A stretch of 54,792 nt of DNA from Bacteroidales bacterium (GCA_021738625.1 JAIPBS010000028.1:1-54792); one strand, 5' to 3'. Shown: positions 45,429 to 53,595, counted from the stretch's first letter. The notes: generated by a model not told the origin, from the letters alone. Program-made: numbers and translations.

Positions 45429-45456
45429 CACCCTCATTAATCAAACGGGAATACCT

Positions 45457-46272
45457 ATGAAAAACGCCAGGGTTTTATTCATCACACAAGAAATTACACC
45501 TTATTTAAGCGAAAGCCATATGGGATTGGTTGGCAGGCACCTCCCGCAAGGGATACAGGAGAGAGGCAAAGAAATACGCACCTTCATGCCCCGTTTCGGC
45601 AATATCAACGAAAGGAGGAACCAGCTGCATGAAGTGATCCGGCTCTCCGGTATGAATCTCATCATCGACGATACCGATCACCCGCTGATCATCAAAGTAG
45701 CCTCCATACAGCAGGCTCGCATGCAAATTTATTTTATCGACAATGAAGACTATTTCCAGCGCAAAGCCAAGATCAGGGATAAGAACGGCAAATTCTTTGA
45801 AGACAACGACGAACGCGCTATTTTCTACTCACGTGGGGTGATCGAAACTGTGAAGAAACTGGGCTGGGCGCCCGACCTGATCCATTGCCATGGCTGGATG
45901 ACCAGTCTGGCGCCACTTTATCTGAAAACCACCTACAAGGACAACCCATTGTTCAGCGATTCTAAAATCGTTTTCTCGCTTTATGATGATGAATTTGAAG
46001 AAACGCTGCACAAAGATTTCAGCAAGAAGATCAAATATGAGAACATCACAAACAAAGATCTTGAACACTATAAAAATCCAACCTACGTTAACATTGTCAA
46101 AGCAGGCATCGACTATTCCGATGCGGTTATACAGGGAAGCGAAAAGGTGAATGAAGAAGTGAAAAAGTATGCCGCCGCTTCTAAGAAGCCTTTCCTTGAT
46201 TATCAGCCGGAAGAAAAATATATCGATGCATACAATGAGTTTTACGACAAGCTGCTGGAAGATAAAGAATAG
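45457..46272 (+). CDS. short glycogen/starch-synthase-like protein (GT5 N-terminal domain only)
   Basis: The 271 residues match the N-terminal Rossmann domain of GT5 glycogen synthases (NARVLFITQEITPYLSES, LIHCHGWMTSLAPLYLK). The C-terminal nucleotide-sugar-binding domain is absent, and the usual K-x-G-G loop near the N-terminus is replaced by SESHMGLVG. Many Bacteroidota have this short form in the same position before a DUF4270 lipoprotein and glmS. It probably does not polymerise glucan by itself; a regulatory or unknown role is inferred. The assignment to the fold is good, the function open. Confidence 0.82.
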   Translation: MKNARVLFITQEITPYLSESHMGLVGRHLPQGIQERGKEIRTFMPRFGNINERRNQLHEVIRLSGMNLIIDDTDHPLIIKVASIQQARMQIYFIDNEDYFQRKAKIRDKNGKFFEDNDERAIFYSRGVIETVKKLGWAPDLIHCHGWMTSLAPLYLKTTYKDNPLFSDSKIVFSLYDDEFEETLHKDFSKKIKYENITNKDLEHYKNPTYVNIVKAGIDYSDAVIQGSEKVNEEVKKYAAASKKPFLDYQPEEKYIDAYNEFYDKLLEDKE

Positions 46273-46299
46273 AATTATAAACCTTCAATCGAAACATTT

Positions 46300-47631
46300 G
46301 TGATAAAACGACCGGACAGGATCATTCTCCTTACGCTAATAGCTGTTGTTACCATATTTGCCTACAGTTGTAAAAAAGAACCCGATGAAGTAGGTGCAAG
46401 TATCATTCCCGAAAGCAATATCCTTAAACTCGGATTTACCGACACGGCAAGCCTGAAAGCCTATTCCCGGCTGGTGGATTCGGTCAGGTCGGATGAAACC
46501 ATAGTGAACCTGCTGGGTAGCTATACCGACCCGGTTTTCGGACGGGTGACCACCTCCTTCTATTCCCAGTTCAGGCTGCCGGTAACCAATTACGATTTCG
46601 GCAGCAACCCCCAACCCGATTCCCTTATTCTTTCTATGAAATATGCAGGCCACCTTGGAGACACCAACTTCCCGCAAAGCATCCATGTGTATGAGATGAG
46701 CCAGCCCATCTTTCGCGACAGCGTTTATTTTTCAAACCAAAGCCTGCCCAACTACGGAACCGACTTTGCCAACTTTAGCTTTTACCCCAGGCCAAGAACA
46801 AGCCTGATCACCGCAGATGACACCCTGGCGCCCCAGATTCGGATCAACCTTAGCAAATATAGTTTTGAACTGGCCAATAAGATTTTGAACGCCGATTCAA
46901 TTGCCATGTCCGACAATGAGCAATTCCTGAAATATTTTCATGGACTTTATATAGAGGCCGAGCCCAATCCCAACCAGGCATCCATTTTATATCTGGATAT
47001 GATGAATGTGCTGTCGAACCTTACCCTATATTACCACAACGACTCTTCAGACTCGCTTTACCTGGTCCTGAATGTAAATGAGAATGCTGCTCGCTTCGGC
47101 CATTTCAATCATCACGGCTACCAACAAGCCGATCAGGATTTTAAAAACCAGGTGCTCTTTAATGATACCAGCCTGGGCAAACAGCAACTTTACCTGCAAA
47201 CCCTGGGCGGAGTGGTCAGCACAATAGAAATCCCCCATATCTCCAACTGGTTTGAAAACCAGCAGAAAGTGCTGGTGAATGAAGCCCGCCTGATTATGAC
47301 ACCAAATGAAAATCAAAGCGATCTTTATACAAAACCTTCATCGCTCTCATTGCTGAAAATAACTGAAGAGGGCAATTCCGAGTTCCTTGAAGACCAGTTC
47401 GAGGGAGAGGGATATTTTGGCGGCACCTACGACTCTGCCAGCAATTCCTATTATTTCAGGATCACCAAATACGTTCAGGACCTGATGATGGGCAGACAGG
47501 AAGACCATGGGCTGTCACTTTATATTTCGGGAGTTTCCGTCAGGGCCAACCGCCTGTTGCTATACGGCACAGAGCCGGCGGATACCAGCAAACGGCTCAG
47601 GCTTGAATTGAGATATACCCTGGTGGAGTGA
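46300..47631 (+). CDS. DUF4270 lipoprotein
   Basis: The 443-residue protein has a lipoprotein signal with Cys at about 24 (FAYSCKKEPDEVG) and the DUF4270 opening GASIIPESN. The body is beta-rich with many Ser/Asn/Tyr residues. It starts with GTG, which is the only start that gives the signal peptide. The family is restricted mainly to Bacteroidota and its job is unknown. Its place between the glycogen-synthase-like gene and glmS is conserved in the phylum, which suggests a link to cell-envelope sugar metabolism. It is 27 nt from the upstream gene, so co-transcription is likely. Confidence 0.88.
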   Translation: MIKRPDRIILLTLIAVVTIFAYSCKKEPDEVGASIIPESNILKLGFTDTASLKAYSRLVDSVRSDETIVNLLGSYTDPVFGRVTTSFYSQFRLPVTNYDFGSNPQPDSLILSMKYAGHLGDTNFPQSIHVYEMSQPIFRDSVYFSNQSLPNYGTDFANFSFYPRPRTSLITADDTLAPQIRINLSKYSFELANKILNADSIAMSDNEQFLKYFHGLYIEAEPNPNQASILYLDMMNVLSNLTLYYHNDSSDSLYLVLNVNENAARFGHFNHHGYQQADQDFKNQVLFNDTSLGKQQLYLQTLGGVVSTIEIPHISNWFENQQKVLVNEARLIMTPNENQSDLYTKPSSLSLLKITEEGNSEFLEDQFEGEGYFGGTYDSASNSYYFRITKYVQDLMMGRQEDHGLSLYISGVSVRANRLLLYGTEPADTSKRLRLELRYTLVE

Positions 47632-47677
47632 TCATTAACTGAAAACAGATTTATGATTTTAATAACATTGCACCCGA

Positions 47678-47708
47678 TTGGTTTAAGCATCTTAATTGGC
47701 TATCTTTG
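47678..47708 (+). promoter_or_regulatory. glmS promoter (-33 and -7 boxes)
   Basis: TTGG (47678-47681) and TATCTTTG (47701-47708) are separated by 19 nt, a good Bacteroidota sigma-A promoter. The glmS ATG follows 27 nt after the -7 box. No glmS ribozyme-like structure is visible in this short leader. Confidence 0.7.
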
Positions 47709-47735
47709 TTTCATTAAATTAAAACAATCTCTCCT

Positions 47736-49574
47736 ATGTGTGGAATAGTTGGATATTTGGGACAGAAAGAAGCTTACCCCATCCTGATCAAAGGACTTCA
47801 CAGGCTTGAATACAGGGGTTACGACAGCGCCGGTATCGCACTGATCAACGGCGGTTTGAATGTGTATAAACGCAAAGGCAAAGTGGCCGAACTGGAAGCC
47901 TTTGTAAAAGGCAAAGACATCTCAGGTCCTATCGGTATTGCGCATACCCGCTGGGCCACCCACGGGGAACCGACCGATGAGAATGCCCACCCGCATATGT
48001 CACAATCAAAAGAGCTCTCACTCATCCACAACGGCATCATCGAAAATTATGATGTTTTGCGCAATGAGCTGATCAACCGCGGCTATACCTTCAACAGCCA
48101 TACCGATACGGAAGTATTGGTTTATCTTATTGAAGACATTCAGAAGAATGAAGGCGTGGAGCTAAGCGAGGCGGTTCGCATAGCGCTCAACCAGGTGATC
48201 GGGGCCTATGCCATCGTGATCCTGTCCAAAAACGATCCGGATACCCTCATCGCCGCCAAGAAAGGCAGCCCGCTGGTGATCGGTATAGGAGAAGATGAGT
48301 TTTTCATTGCTTCCGACGCCACACCCATAGTAGAATACACCAAAGAGGTGGTTTACCTGAATGATGAAGAAATGGCTGTGATCCGTAGGAACAACGACCT
48401 CCGTATCAAAACCATCAAAAACCAGGACAAAACCCCCTACATTCAAACCCTGGAGATGAACCTGAGCCAACTTGAAAAAGGCGGCTTCGAGCACTTCATG
48501 CTGAAAGAAATCTACGAACAGCCCCGCAGCATCATGGATAGCATGCGCGGTCGTTTGAATGCCAAAAAAGGCATTGTATCTTTGGGCGGTATCATCGACT
48601 ATGAACAAAAAATGGTGGCCGCCAACCGCATCATCATCATTGCCTGCGGCACCTCATGGCATGCCGGACTGGTGGGCGAATACCTGTTCGAGGATTTGGC
48701 CCGCACCCCCGTGGAGGTGGAATATGCCTCAGAGTTTCGCTACCGAAATCCGGTGATCTACGAAAACGACGTGGTGATCGCCATATCCCAGTCGGGAGAA
48801 ACCGCCGACACCCTGGCCGCCATCGAGCTGGCCAGGTCGAAAGGCGCCACCATACTGGGCATCTGTAATGTGGTAGGCTCTTCCATTGCCCGGGCCACCG
48901 ACGCCGGCAGCTATACCCATGCCGGACCCGAGATCGGGGTGGCTTCCACCAAAGCCTTCACCGCACAGGTGACCGTGCTCACCCTGATGGCCCTGCGCAT
49001 CGCACAGCTGAAAGGTACGCTTTCCAAATCACGCTTCCAGCAAATCCTATTTGAGCTGGAAAGCATCCCTGAAAAAGTGGAAAAAACATTGAAGGTGAGC
49101 AAACGGGTGATCACCATTGCAGAAGAGTTCTGCCAGGTGAGAAACTTTCTTTACCTGGGACGCGGATACAATTTCCCGGTAGCACTGGAAGGCGCACTGA
49201 AACTCAAAGAAATTTCTTATATCCACGCCGAAGGATACCCGGCAGCTGAAATGAAACATGGTCCCATCGCCCTGATCGATGAGGAAATGCCGGTGGTGTT
49301 TATCGCCCCCCTCAAAGGCGTGTATGAAAAGGTGATCAGCAACATACAGGAAGTAAAAGCCCGTAGAGGCAAAGTGATCGCCATCGTAACCGAAGGAGAC
49401 CATGCCGTTAGTGAAATGGCCGACTACACCATCGAGATCCCCGAAACCGAGGAAATGCTCGTTCCCCTGCTGGCCACCATCCCCCTGCAAAAACTAAGCT
49501 ACCACATCGCCCTTATGCGCGGCTGCAACGTCGACCAGCCGAGGAATCTGGCGAAGTCGGTGACGGTGGAGTGA
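47736..49574 (+). CDS. glmS: glutamine-fructose-6-phosphate aminotransferase (isomerising)
   Basis: GlmS makes glucosamine-6-phosphate, the first step of amino-sugar synthesis for peptidoglycan and LPS. The N-terminal glutaminase domain begins MCGIVGYLGQ, with Cys2 as nucleophile after Met removal, followed by HTRWATHGEPTDENAHPH. Two SIS isomerase domains carry ACGTSWHAGLV, SQSGETADTLAA and AEMKHGPIALID. The end LAKSVTVE is the standard C-terminus. The length of 612 fits. Heptamer repeats start at its stop codon. Confidence 0.97.
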   Translation: MCGIVGYLGQKEAYPILIKGLHRLEYRGYDSAGIALINGGLNVYKRKGKVAELEAFVKGKDISGPIGIAHTRWATHGEPTDENAHPHMSQSKELSLIHNGIIENYDVLRNELINRGYTFNSHTDTEVLVYLIEDIQKNEGVELSEAVRIALNQVIGAYAIVILSKNDPDTLIAAKKGSPLVIGIGEDEFFIASDATPIVEYTKEVVYLNDEEMAVIRRNNDLRIKTIKNQDKTPYIQTLEMNLSQLEKGGFEHFMLKEIYEQPRSIMDSMRGRLNAKKGIVSLGGIIDYEQKMVAANRIIIIACGTSWHAGLVGEYLFEDLARTPVEVEYASEFRYRNPVIYENDVVIAISQSGETADTLAAIELARSKGATILGICNVVGSSIARATDAGSYTHAGPEIGVASTKAFTAQVTVLTLMALRIAQLKGTLSKSRFQQILFELESIPEKVEKTLKVSKRVITIAEEFCQVRNFLYLGRGYNFPVALEGALKLKEISYIHAEGYPAAEMKHGPIALIDEEMPVVFIAPLKGVYEKVISNIQEVKARRGKVIAIVTEGDHAVSEMADYTIEIPETEEMLVPLLATIPLQKLSYHIALMRGCNVDQPRNLAKSVTVE

Positions 49575-49620
49575 GTAGGGAGTAAGGAGTATGGAGTAAG
49601 GAGTAGGAGTAGGAAGGAGT
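49568..49620. repeat. heptamer array (GAGTAAG)n, left of the four-helix gene
   Basis: Units of 7 bp (one of 6) run GGAGTGA, GTAGGGA, GTAAGGA, GTATGGA, GTAAGGA, GTAGGA, GTAGGAA. The array overlaps the glmS stop. Bases 49573-49596 are the exact reverse complement of 50124-50147, a 24-bp perfect inverted repeat. Confidence 0.9.
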
Positions 49621-49708
49621 TAACAGATGGGTTATTTAGAATGATATTACTTCTTATGATCGAAATCAACAACTTAATTTAATAACTTCATATAAAGGAT
49701 TCAAAGAT

Positions 49709-50056
49709 TTGATCGTTTTTCAAAAGTCTTACGATCTGGCTATAAGAATACACAAGATTACAAGAAAATATCCTTCAGAAGAAAAGTATCTTCTGGTAGA
49801 TCAGATTATCAGATCTTCTCGATCAGTACCAGCCAATATAGCTGAGGCATGGGCCAAGCGTTTGTATACCAAGGCCTTTATTAGTAAATTATCAGATGCT
49901 CTGGGGGAGGAACTGGAAACTGAAGTATGGCTCGAAATGTCGAAAGACCATCAATACATCACTCCAGATATTTATGAAGACCTATTTATCGAATGTGACT
50001 CAATCCGTAAAATGCTGATTTCCATGATGAACAATCCGGGCAAGTTTTGCAGGTAA
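49709..50056 (+). CDS. four-helix-bundle protein (S23 / rRNA-intervening-sequence type)
   Basis: The 115 residues match the four-helix-bundle family first seen in 23S rRNA intervening sequences and related to the Avd protein of diversity-generating retroelements. The match shows in LIVFQKSYDLAIRIHKIT, LVDQIIRSSRSVPANIAEAW, LSDALGEELETEVWL and IRKMLISM. The start is TTG in this reading; upstream codons (SYKGFKD) also fit the family, so translation may begin earlier at a non-ATG codon. The gene is enclosed by inverted heptamer arrays and interrupts the DNA between glmS and the barrel gene. No rRNA or reverse transcriptase is near. Its function is not known. Confidence 0.85.
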   Translation: MIVFQKSYDLAIRIHKITRKYPSEEKYLLVDQIIRSSRSVPANIAEAWAKRLYTKAFISKLSDALGEELETEVWLEMSKDHQYITPDIYEDLFIECDSIRKMLISMMNNPGKFCR

Positions 50057-50112
50057 ATGTTGAAACTTCAATGTCAAAACTGGAACAAGTGAGTTAATTC
50101 CCCATAGAATAA

Positions 50113-50166
50113 ATCTCTACCCTCTCCATACTCCTTACTCCCTACTCCTTACTCCATACTTACTCC
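50113..50166. repeat. heptamer array, inverted, right of the four-helix gene
   Basis: Seven-base units run on the opposite strand to the left array: TCTCTAC, CCTCTCC, ATACTCC, TTACTCC, CTACTCC, TTACTCC, ATACT, TACTCC. Bases 50124-50147 complement 49573-49596 perfectly. It ends at the stop of the barrel gene. Confidence 0.9.
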
Positions 50167-51873
50167 TCAAAACCCCATCCCAAACCCTACCTTCACCGTG
50201 CTTGTCTTGCCACGATAAAAAGCGGGTGTACGTTTGTCAGTGGTGGGGCCGGTGATGTCCGATTGGCGGAAATTGAAAAAGAAGAATGTGTTGTAAAAAA
50301 TCTCGTAGGAAGCATTGAATGCCAGGCTTTGCATTTCCCATATGATGTTTTCGAGTATGGGCAGCTTGTGCAGGTCGCAATCCGGATCGTTGGCGCAATC
50401 GGCGTAGCTGAAGTCGTCGCCGTGTTGTGCAAAGGTCCAGCTCAGATCGAGGCGCAGCCCCCTGATGGGTTTGTAGCCCAGTGCCAGGTATAACTCCCGT
50501 GAATTATCCTGTAGGTAATGACCCATATTGTAGAGGTTGGAAGCATAGGTCTGGGTGACGATCTTGTGTTGGAACACAAGCGGATTGGTATGCGAGATCT
50601 CGGCGGTCAGGCTGAGGTTTTGAAACGGAAAATCGCTCAGCCGGCCACCCGCTTTGTAGCTGAATAAATTGAATTCGTTCTGTTCCCGAAAATGCCGGAT
50701 GGACAGGTCATCCATGAAGAGTGTAAAATACAGGTGGAGGTGTTTGATATTGCGTGAACTGAAATTGAAATACAACTGGGAATTCTGCCCCGACTCCCCG
50801 CCGGCATAAGTAGCGTTCAGGGTGTGATCGACGGATTTATAAAAGAGGAAAGGAACCAGGTAGGCTGCATGCGGTCCGCCCAGATCGCTGTATACCGTTG
50901 AATTCCCGAAAGAGAAATTGAAATTCTTAAAAGGGTAAAAAGTAAACATATTGGCCGCCATGTATTTGGGATAAAAAACCGCGCGGTAGGTTCCGTTGGT
51001 CCAGTAGGAGGCATTGCTGTCGATCACCTGCGACACCAGCCAGCCGTGGTAATAATTGAACTCGAACCAGCGGACCGGTTTCAGTTTAAGTTTGATCATG
51101 GCGAAGGAAGGTGCCCGGCCGCTTTGTATGTTGGCGCCGTTGTAGCCCGACCCCCATTGCACATGGTCTTTCACCAAACCCACCGAACCCCATTTCCAGG
51201 AGAAGTTGATCCCGCCCCTGGCCTCGCTAAAGTCGATGCCTTCTTCACCGTAGTTCTTAAAAGGAACGCCGGGCGTCTGCACAAAATAATCCGGGGAGAT
51301 CATGATGCGGCTCATGTTGTGGTCGCGCACAGAAGTATAGAAACCGATGTTTTTGCCGATGTAGCCAAAAAAGGAAGCTCCTCCATATGTATGGACGAGG
51401 TCCCCGTTCTGATTGGTCGCATAGGAAGCCCCGTAAATCACTTGCAGGGCTGCCCTAAAAACACTGTCCTTGTAAAATAAACCCGGGGGGTTCAGGGCCG
51501 TTGCAAATTGATCGCTTTGCTTCAGCAGATCCGTCTTTTCCTTCCATTCAACCGGTCCGGCCTTCTCCAATGAATATGCCTGCAGGTAAAACGACAAATC
51601 CTCCTGCTGTCTTTTATTCAAACCCACACTTTTCTCTTCCTCCATACCCCCTACTCCATACTTCCTATTGTATTCCTCAACTTCCTGCAGCTTCTCATAG
51701 ATCATATTCCTGCTATACGGCTTCACCACATCGTTCAACTCGACGACTTTCAGGTTGGCCATTTCATCCAAAAAATTATAAATGCCTTCATGGCTGATGT
51801 GCTCGTACACCACCTGGGTTTTGCCCGTAAAGGTACCGAGCAATATGAGGGTTATGAGGATTGTTTTTTTCAT
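50167..51873 (-). CDS. outer-membrane beta-barrel protein, Wzi/capsule-assembly-like
   Basis: The 568-residue precursor has a signal peptide (about 1-19). Strands alternate through the mature part with many aromatic residues (GGINFSWKWGSVGLVKDHVQW, GYIGKNIGFYTSV), and the last residue is Phe, as usual for outer-membrane barrels. The general pattern resembles the capsule-assembly Wzi-like barrels of Bacteroidota. Residues 69-81 (NRKYGVGGMEEE region) are encoded by a heptamer repeat like those flanking the four-helix gene, which looks like an insertion in a tolerant loop. Family call is tentative; outer-membrane location is likely. Confidence 0.7.
   Translation of the reverse strand: MKKTILITLILLGTFTGKTQVVYEHISHEGIYNFLDEMANLKVVELNDVVKPYSRNMIYEKLQEVEEYNRKYGVGGMEEEKSVGLNKRQQEDLSFYLQAYSLEKAGPVEWKEKTDLLKQSDQFATALNPPGLFYKDSVFRAALQVIYGASYATNQNGDLVHTYGGASFFGYIGKNIGFYTSVRDHNMSRIMISPDYFVQTPGVPFKNYGEEGIDFSEARGGINFSWKWGSVGLVKDHVQWGSGYNGANIQSGRAPSFAMIKLKLKPVRWFEFNYYHGWLVSQVIDSNASYWTNGTYRAVFYPKYMAANMFTFYPFKNFNFSFGNSTVYSDLGGPHAAYLVPFLFYKSVDHTLNATYAGGESGQNSQLYFNFSSRNIKHLHLYFTLFMDDLSIRHFREQNEFNLFSYKAGGRLSDFPFQNLSLTAEISHTNPLVFQHKIVTQTYASNLYNMGHYLQDNSRELYLALGYKPIRGLRLDLSWTFAQHGDDFSYADCANDPDCDLHKLPILENIIWEMQSLAFNASYEIFYNTFFFFNFRQSDITGPTTDKRTPAFYRGKTSTVKVGFGMGF
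51636..51668. repeat. heptamer array inside the barrel gene
   Basis: On the plus strand the units read TTCCTCC, ATACCCC, CTACTCC, ATACTTC, the same unit family as the arrays at 49568 and 50113. The frame is kept across it. Confidence 0.65.
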
Positions 51874-51936
51874 TGATATGGAAATTTGGGGGATTAGTGA
51901 TCATTTCAATAGCTTACTGGGAATTCCAGGTATACC

Positions 51937-52197
51937 TCAAATATAATGAAATCGCAATGAAATCACTTTAATTCGGTCGTTTTTAACTGTATAAACCAAA
52001 CGGTGTTCCTCGGTAATCCTCCGGCTCCAGTAACCCTTTAGTTCATGTTTCAATGGCTCGGGTTTTCCTATCCCTGAGAAAGGTGTTTTGCTTATGCTGT
52101 TGAGCAGTTTCGTTATCCGCTTCTGAATGGTTTTATTGCCTGATTTCTTCCAAAAATCCAAATCCTCCTGGGCTTTATCGAGAAAATCTATTTCCAC
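51937..52197 (-). CDS. yoeB: Txe/YoeB-family toxin
   Basis: The 86 residues match YoeB mRNA interferases: DKAQEDLDFWKKSGNKTIQKRI, then GKPEPLKHELKGYWSRRITEEHRLVY with the catalytic Glu/Arg core, and a C-terminal RFHYI, where the terminal His-Tyr are catalytic in YoeB. It overlaps the upstream antitoxin by 10 nt. No frameshift is visible, so this module appears intact, in contrast to its relative at 53785-54053. Confidence 0.93.
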   Translation of the reverse strand: MEIDFLDKAQEDLDFWKKSGNKTIQKRITKLLNSISKTPFSGIGKPEPLKHELKGYWSRRITEEHRLVYTVKNDRIKVISLRFHYI

Positions 52198-52412
52198 AAT
52201 TCAGATGTATCGATGGTTTTTCCTTTCTCCCCTTTTTTAACCTGGGAAACACCATGCATCAATCTATCCCGGTTTGCTTTGGTTGACAATAAATACTCCG
52301 TTTCATCTAAAAAGCGGATAGAACCTTTGTCATCTGCTTTTGATAACACTTTCAGCATTTCAAGAATGCTTTTCCCAATTTTTGTTTTTTCATTTATGAT
52401 GATTGTAGCCAT
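52188..52412 (-). CDS. antitoxin partner of the YoeB-type toxin
   Basis: The 74-residue protein precedes and overlaps the toxin. It begins MATIIINEKTKIGKSILEMLKVL and has a C-terminal charged tail ending DTSELWK, typical of an unstructured toxin-wrapping part. It does not look like the usual YefM/Phd antitoxin but resembles short Bacteroidota antitoxins found with YoeB. The promoter region in front resembles that of the antitoxin at 54046-54267. Confidence 0.8.
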   Translation of the reverse strand: MATIIINEKTKIGKSILEMLKVLSKADDKGSIRFLDETEYLLSTKANRDRLMHGVSQVKKGEKGKTIDTSELWK

Positions 52413-52440
52413 AATGTCTTTTTCAAAATGAACGTAACAT

Positions 52441-52448
52441 CAAATGTA
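52441..52448 (-). promoter_or_regulatory. promoter/operator of the YoeB module
   Basis: On the minus strand TACATTTG fits TAnnTTTG, 28 nt before the antitoxin ATG. It overlaps the palindrome ATGTACAT. The same sequence block (ATCAAATGTACATATTTTT on the plus strand) stands before the second module at 54303-54321, so it may be a shared autoregulatory operator. Confidence 0.5.
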
Positions 52449-52470
52449 CATATTTTTGGACAATGATGAA

Positions 52471-52519
52471 AAGATTTGAGCGGTGAGAGGTGAGATTTGA
52501 GAGGTGAGAGGTGAGTAAG
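52471..52519. repeat. heptamer array (GAGAGGT)n upstream of the YoeB module
   Basis: Seven units: AAGATTT, GAGCGGT, GAGAGGT, GAGATTT, GAGAGGT, GAGAGGT, GAGTAAG. The array at 54344-54392 has nearly the same unit order, so the two are copies of one ancestral block. Confidence 0.85.
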
Positions 52520-52529
52520 GACTATTGTG

Positions 52530-52850
52530 CTATTTGCAGAATTTTTCAGGATCGTGGATCAGATACAAAAATGGAAAAGGGAATATGGAATAGGGAATTT
52601 TTTTCGGAATTTCAGGTGTCATACCCGACCTGTCAAATAGCTTTTTCAGCAAGGAATCAATGTTTTGCAAGTCTTTTTCACGTGTATCAAAAGGAATGTA
52701 TGTTAAATCAATATCAACAGAAAGGCGAGGCATATCATGATGAAATAAGTTGATTGCCGAACCTCCATGCATTGCAAATTCTGGTATTTTATTCAGTTCA
52801 GGTATAATCCTCAATAGCAAAGCAACTTGTCTGGTGTATTGCTCATCCAT
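52530..52850 (-). pseudogene. truncated AbiEii-type nucleotidyltransferase toxin
   Basis: The frame starts MDEQYTRQVALLLRIIPEL at the ATG overlapping the AbiEi stop. EFAMHGGSAINLFHHDMPRLSVDIDL is the nucleotidyltransferase core of type IV toxins, with its Gly-Ser and Asp-x-Asp elements. After about residue 76 (KLFD) the family match ends. The last 30 residues are partly encoded by a heptamer array (GGAATAG on the plus strand). Complete AbiEii proteins have about 200-300 residues, so most of the protein is missing. Confidence 0.8.
52573..52600. repeat. heptamer array (GGAATAG)n at the break of the AbiEii gene
   Basis: Four units: GGAAAAG, GGAATAT, GGAATAG, GGAATTT. It lies just downstream of the point where similarity to AbiEii stops. 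Confidence 0.7.
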
Positions 52851-53595
52851 TAAATAAGGTTTTTTGGAAGGGTTATTTGATATTTTGGATTTAACACCCC
52901 ATTTTTCACAATGCTGCGCTTGCCTGAACCAAGATTTATTCTGGAAATATCCAGATGTTTGAACCAGGTGTGTCCAGCCTTTTCTGCAAAGTATAGAAAC
53001 AGCCGTTTGGTTTTGATTGAGCTGCATTGCTCAAGCAAATGTTGAACTTGCTGAGGTGGTAGAGCGTTTAAACCTTCCATAATAAGCCAGGCTTCTTCAA
53101 GGTCGAAGTGGGCCGGAGTCATTTCCAGACATTCCAGCATAGCCCTGGATGCTGAGGAAATAAAGATTTCAAAATTTCCGGTATCATAACCTATTAGTGC
53201 CTCGCTGCCGGGCAACATCGCTGAGCGCCGGAATGTATATTCTTCTGACCAGTTTTTTGTAAACCATACAGGCAGTTTCACAGCTTGTGGAGAAAATAGT
53301 GTTAATGCCTGATTTTCCATAGCAATACAATGGGCAAACCCCTGCAAATATAAAGCGGAAGGACCTCCGGGGTGGATAGCTTTCTTTGCCTGTTTTTGCA
53401 AGGCATACAACGCACCAAATATGCTGATATCTTCACTTCCAGGAGTTCCCTTGCAGATTTAAGTTTTATTTTTCCTTCCTTGGCAAGTTGCAATTCTTTA
53501 AAACTTTGATCAAGGCTTTTCATGAATTCGGATTTCTCCTCTAAAACAGTGATCCCTTTATCATTTTTAGATAATTCATTGATCAGCCCAAGCAG
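52850..53595 (-). pseudogene. frameshifted AbiEi-type antitoxin
   Basis: The C-terminal two-thirds match the AbiEi antitoxin: HPGGPSALYLQGFAHCI, TLFSPQAVKLPVWF, SASRAMLECLEM, LLEQCSSIKTKRLFLYFAEK and HLDISRINLGSGKRSIV. The N-terminal part (GLINELSKNDKGITV, LAKEGKIKLKSARELLEV) is in another frame, and the switch is needed near 53430-53440 (about LLEV to EDISIFGALYALQK). The 5' end is overlapped by the partial 100-bp element. The stop overlaps the toxin start (TAATG), as in normal AbiE operons. The module is therefore probably dead. Confidence 0.75.

Larger units (their letters stand above)
44800..45456. other. long intergenic region built of repeats
   Basis: No gene is supported. Several tandem arrays are listed separately. 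In addition, ATGCAGTC, ATGCGGTC, ATGCAATC, ATACATTC run with period 8 at 44887-44918. CAGTTCTTCCC occurs after related sequence near both 44955 and 45230. A fold-back is present: ATTCCTTGTT (45136-45145) with AACAAGGAAT (45180-45189), and CTTGTTTTTT (45155-45164) with AAAAAACAAG (45176-45185). Confidence 0.6.

Noticed and set aside
47709..47735. glmS ribozyme upstream of glmS
   Set aside because: Only 27 nt separate the -7 box from the start codon, too short for the ribozyme.
49709..50056. Four-helix-bundle gene as Avd of a diversity-generating retroelement
   Set aside because: No reverse transcriptase, template repeat or variable repeat is visible in the neighbourhood.
49709..50056. Four-helix-bundle gene as part of a 23S rRNA intervening sequence
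   Set aside because: There is no rRNA gene in the window; the gene lies between glmS and a barrel gene.
52851..53027. N-terminal extension of the AbiEii frame
   Set aside because: It overlaps the AbiEi C-terminus in a different frame, while AbiEi motifs are clear there. The ATG at 52850 is the natural toxin start.
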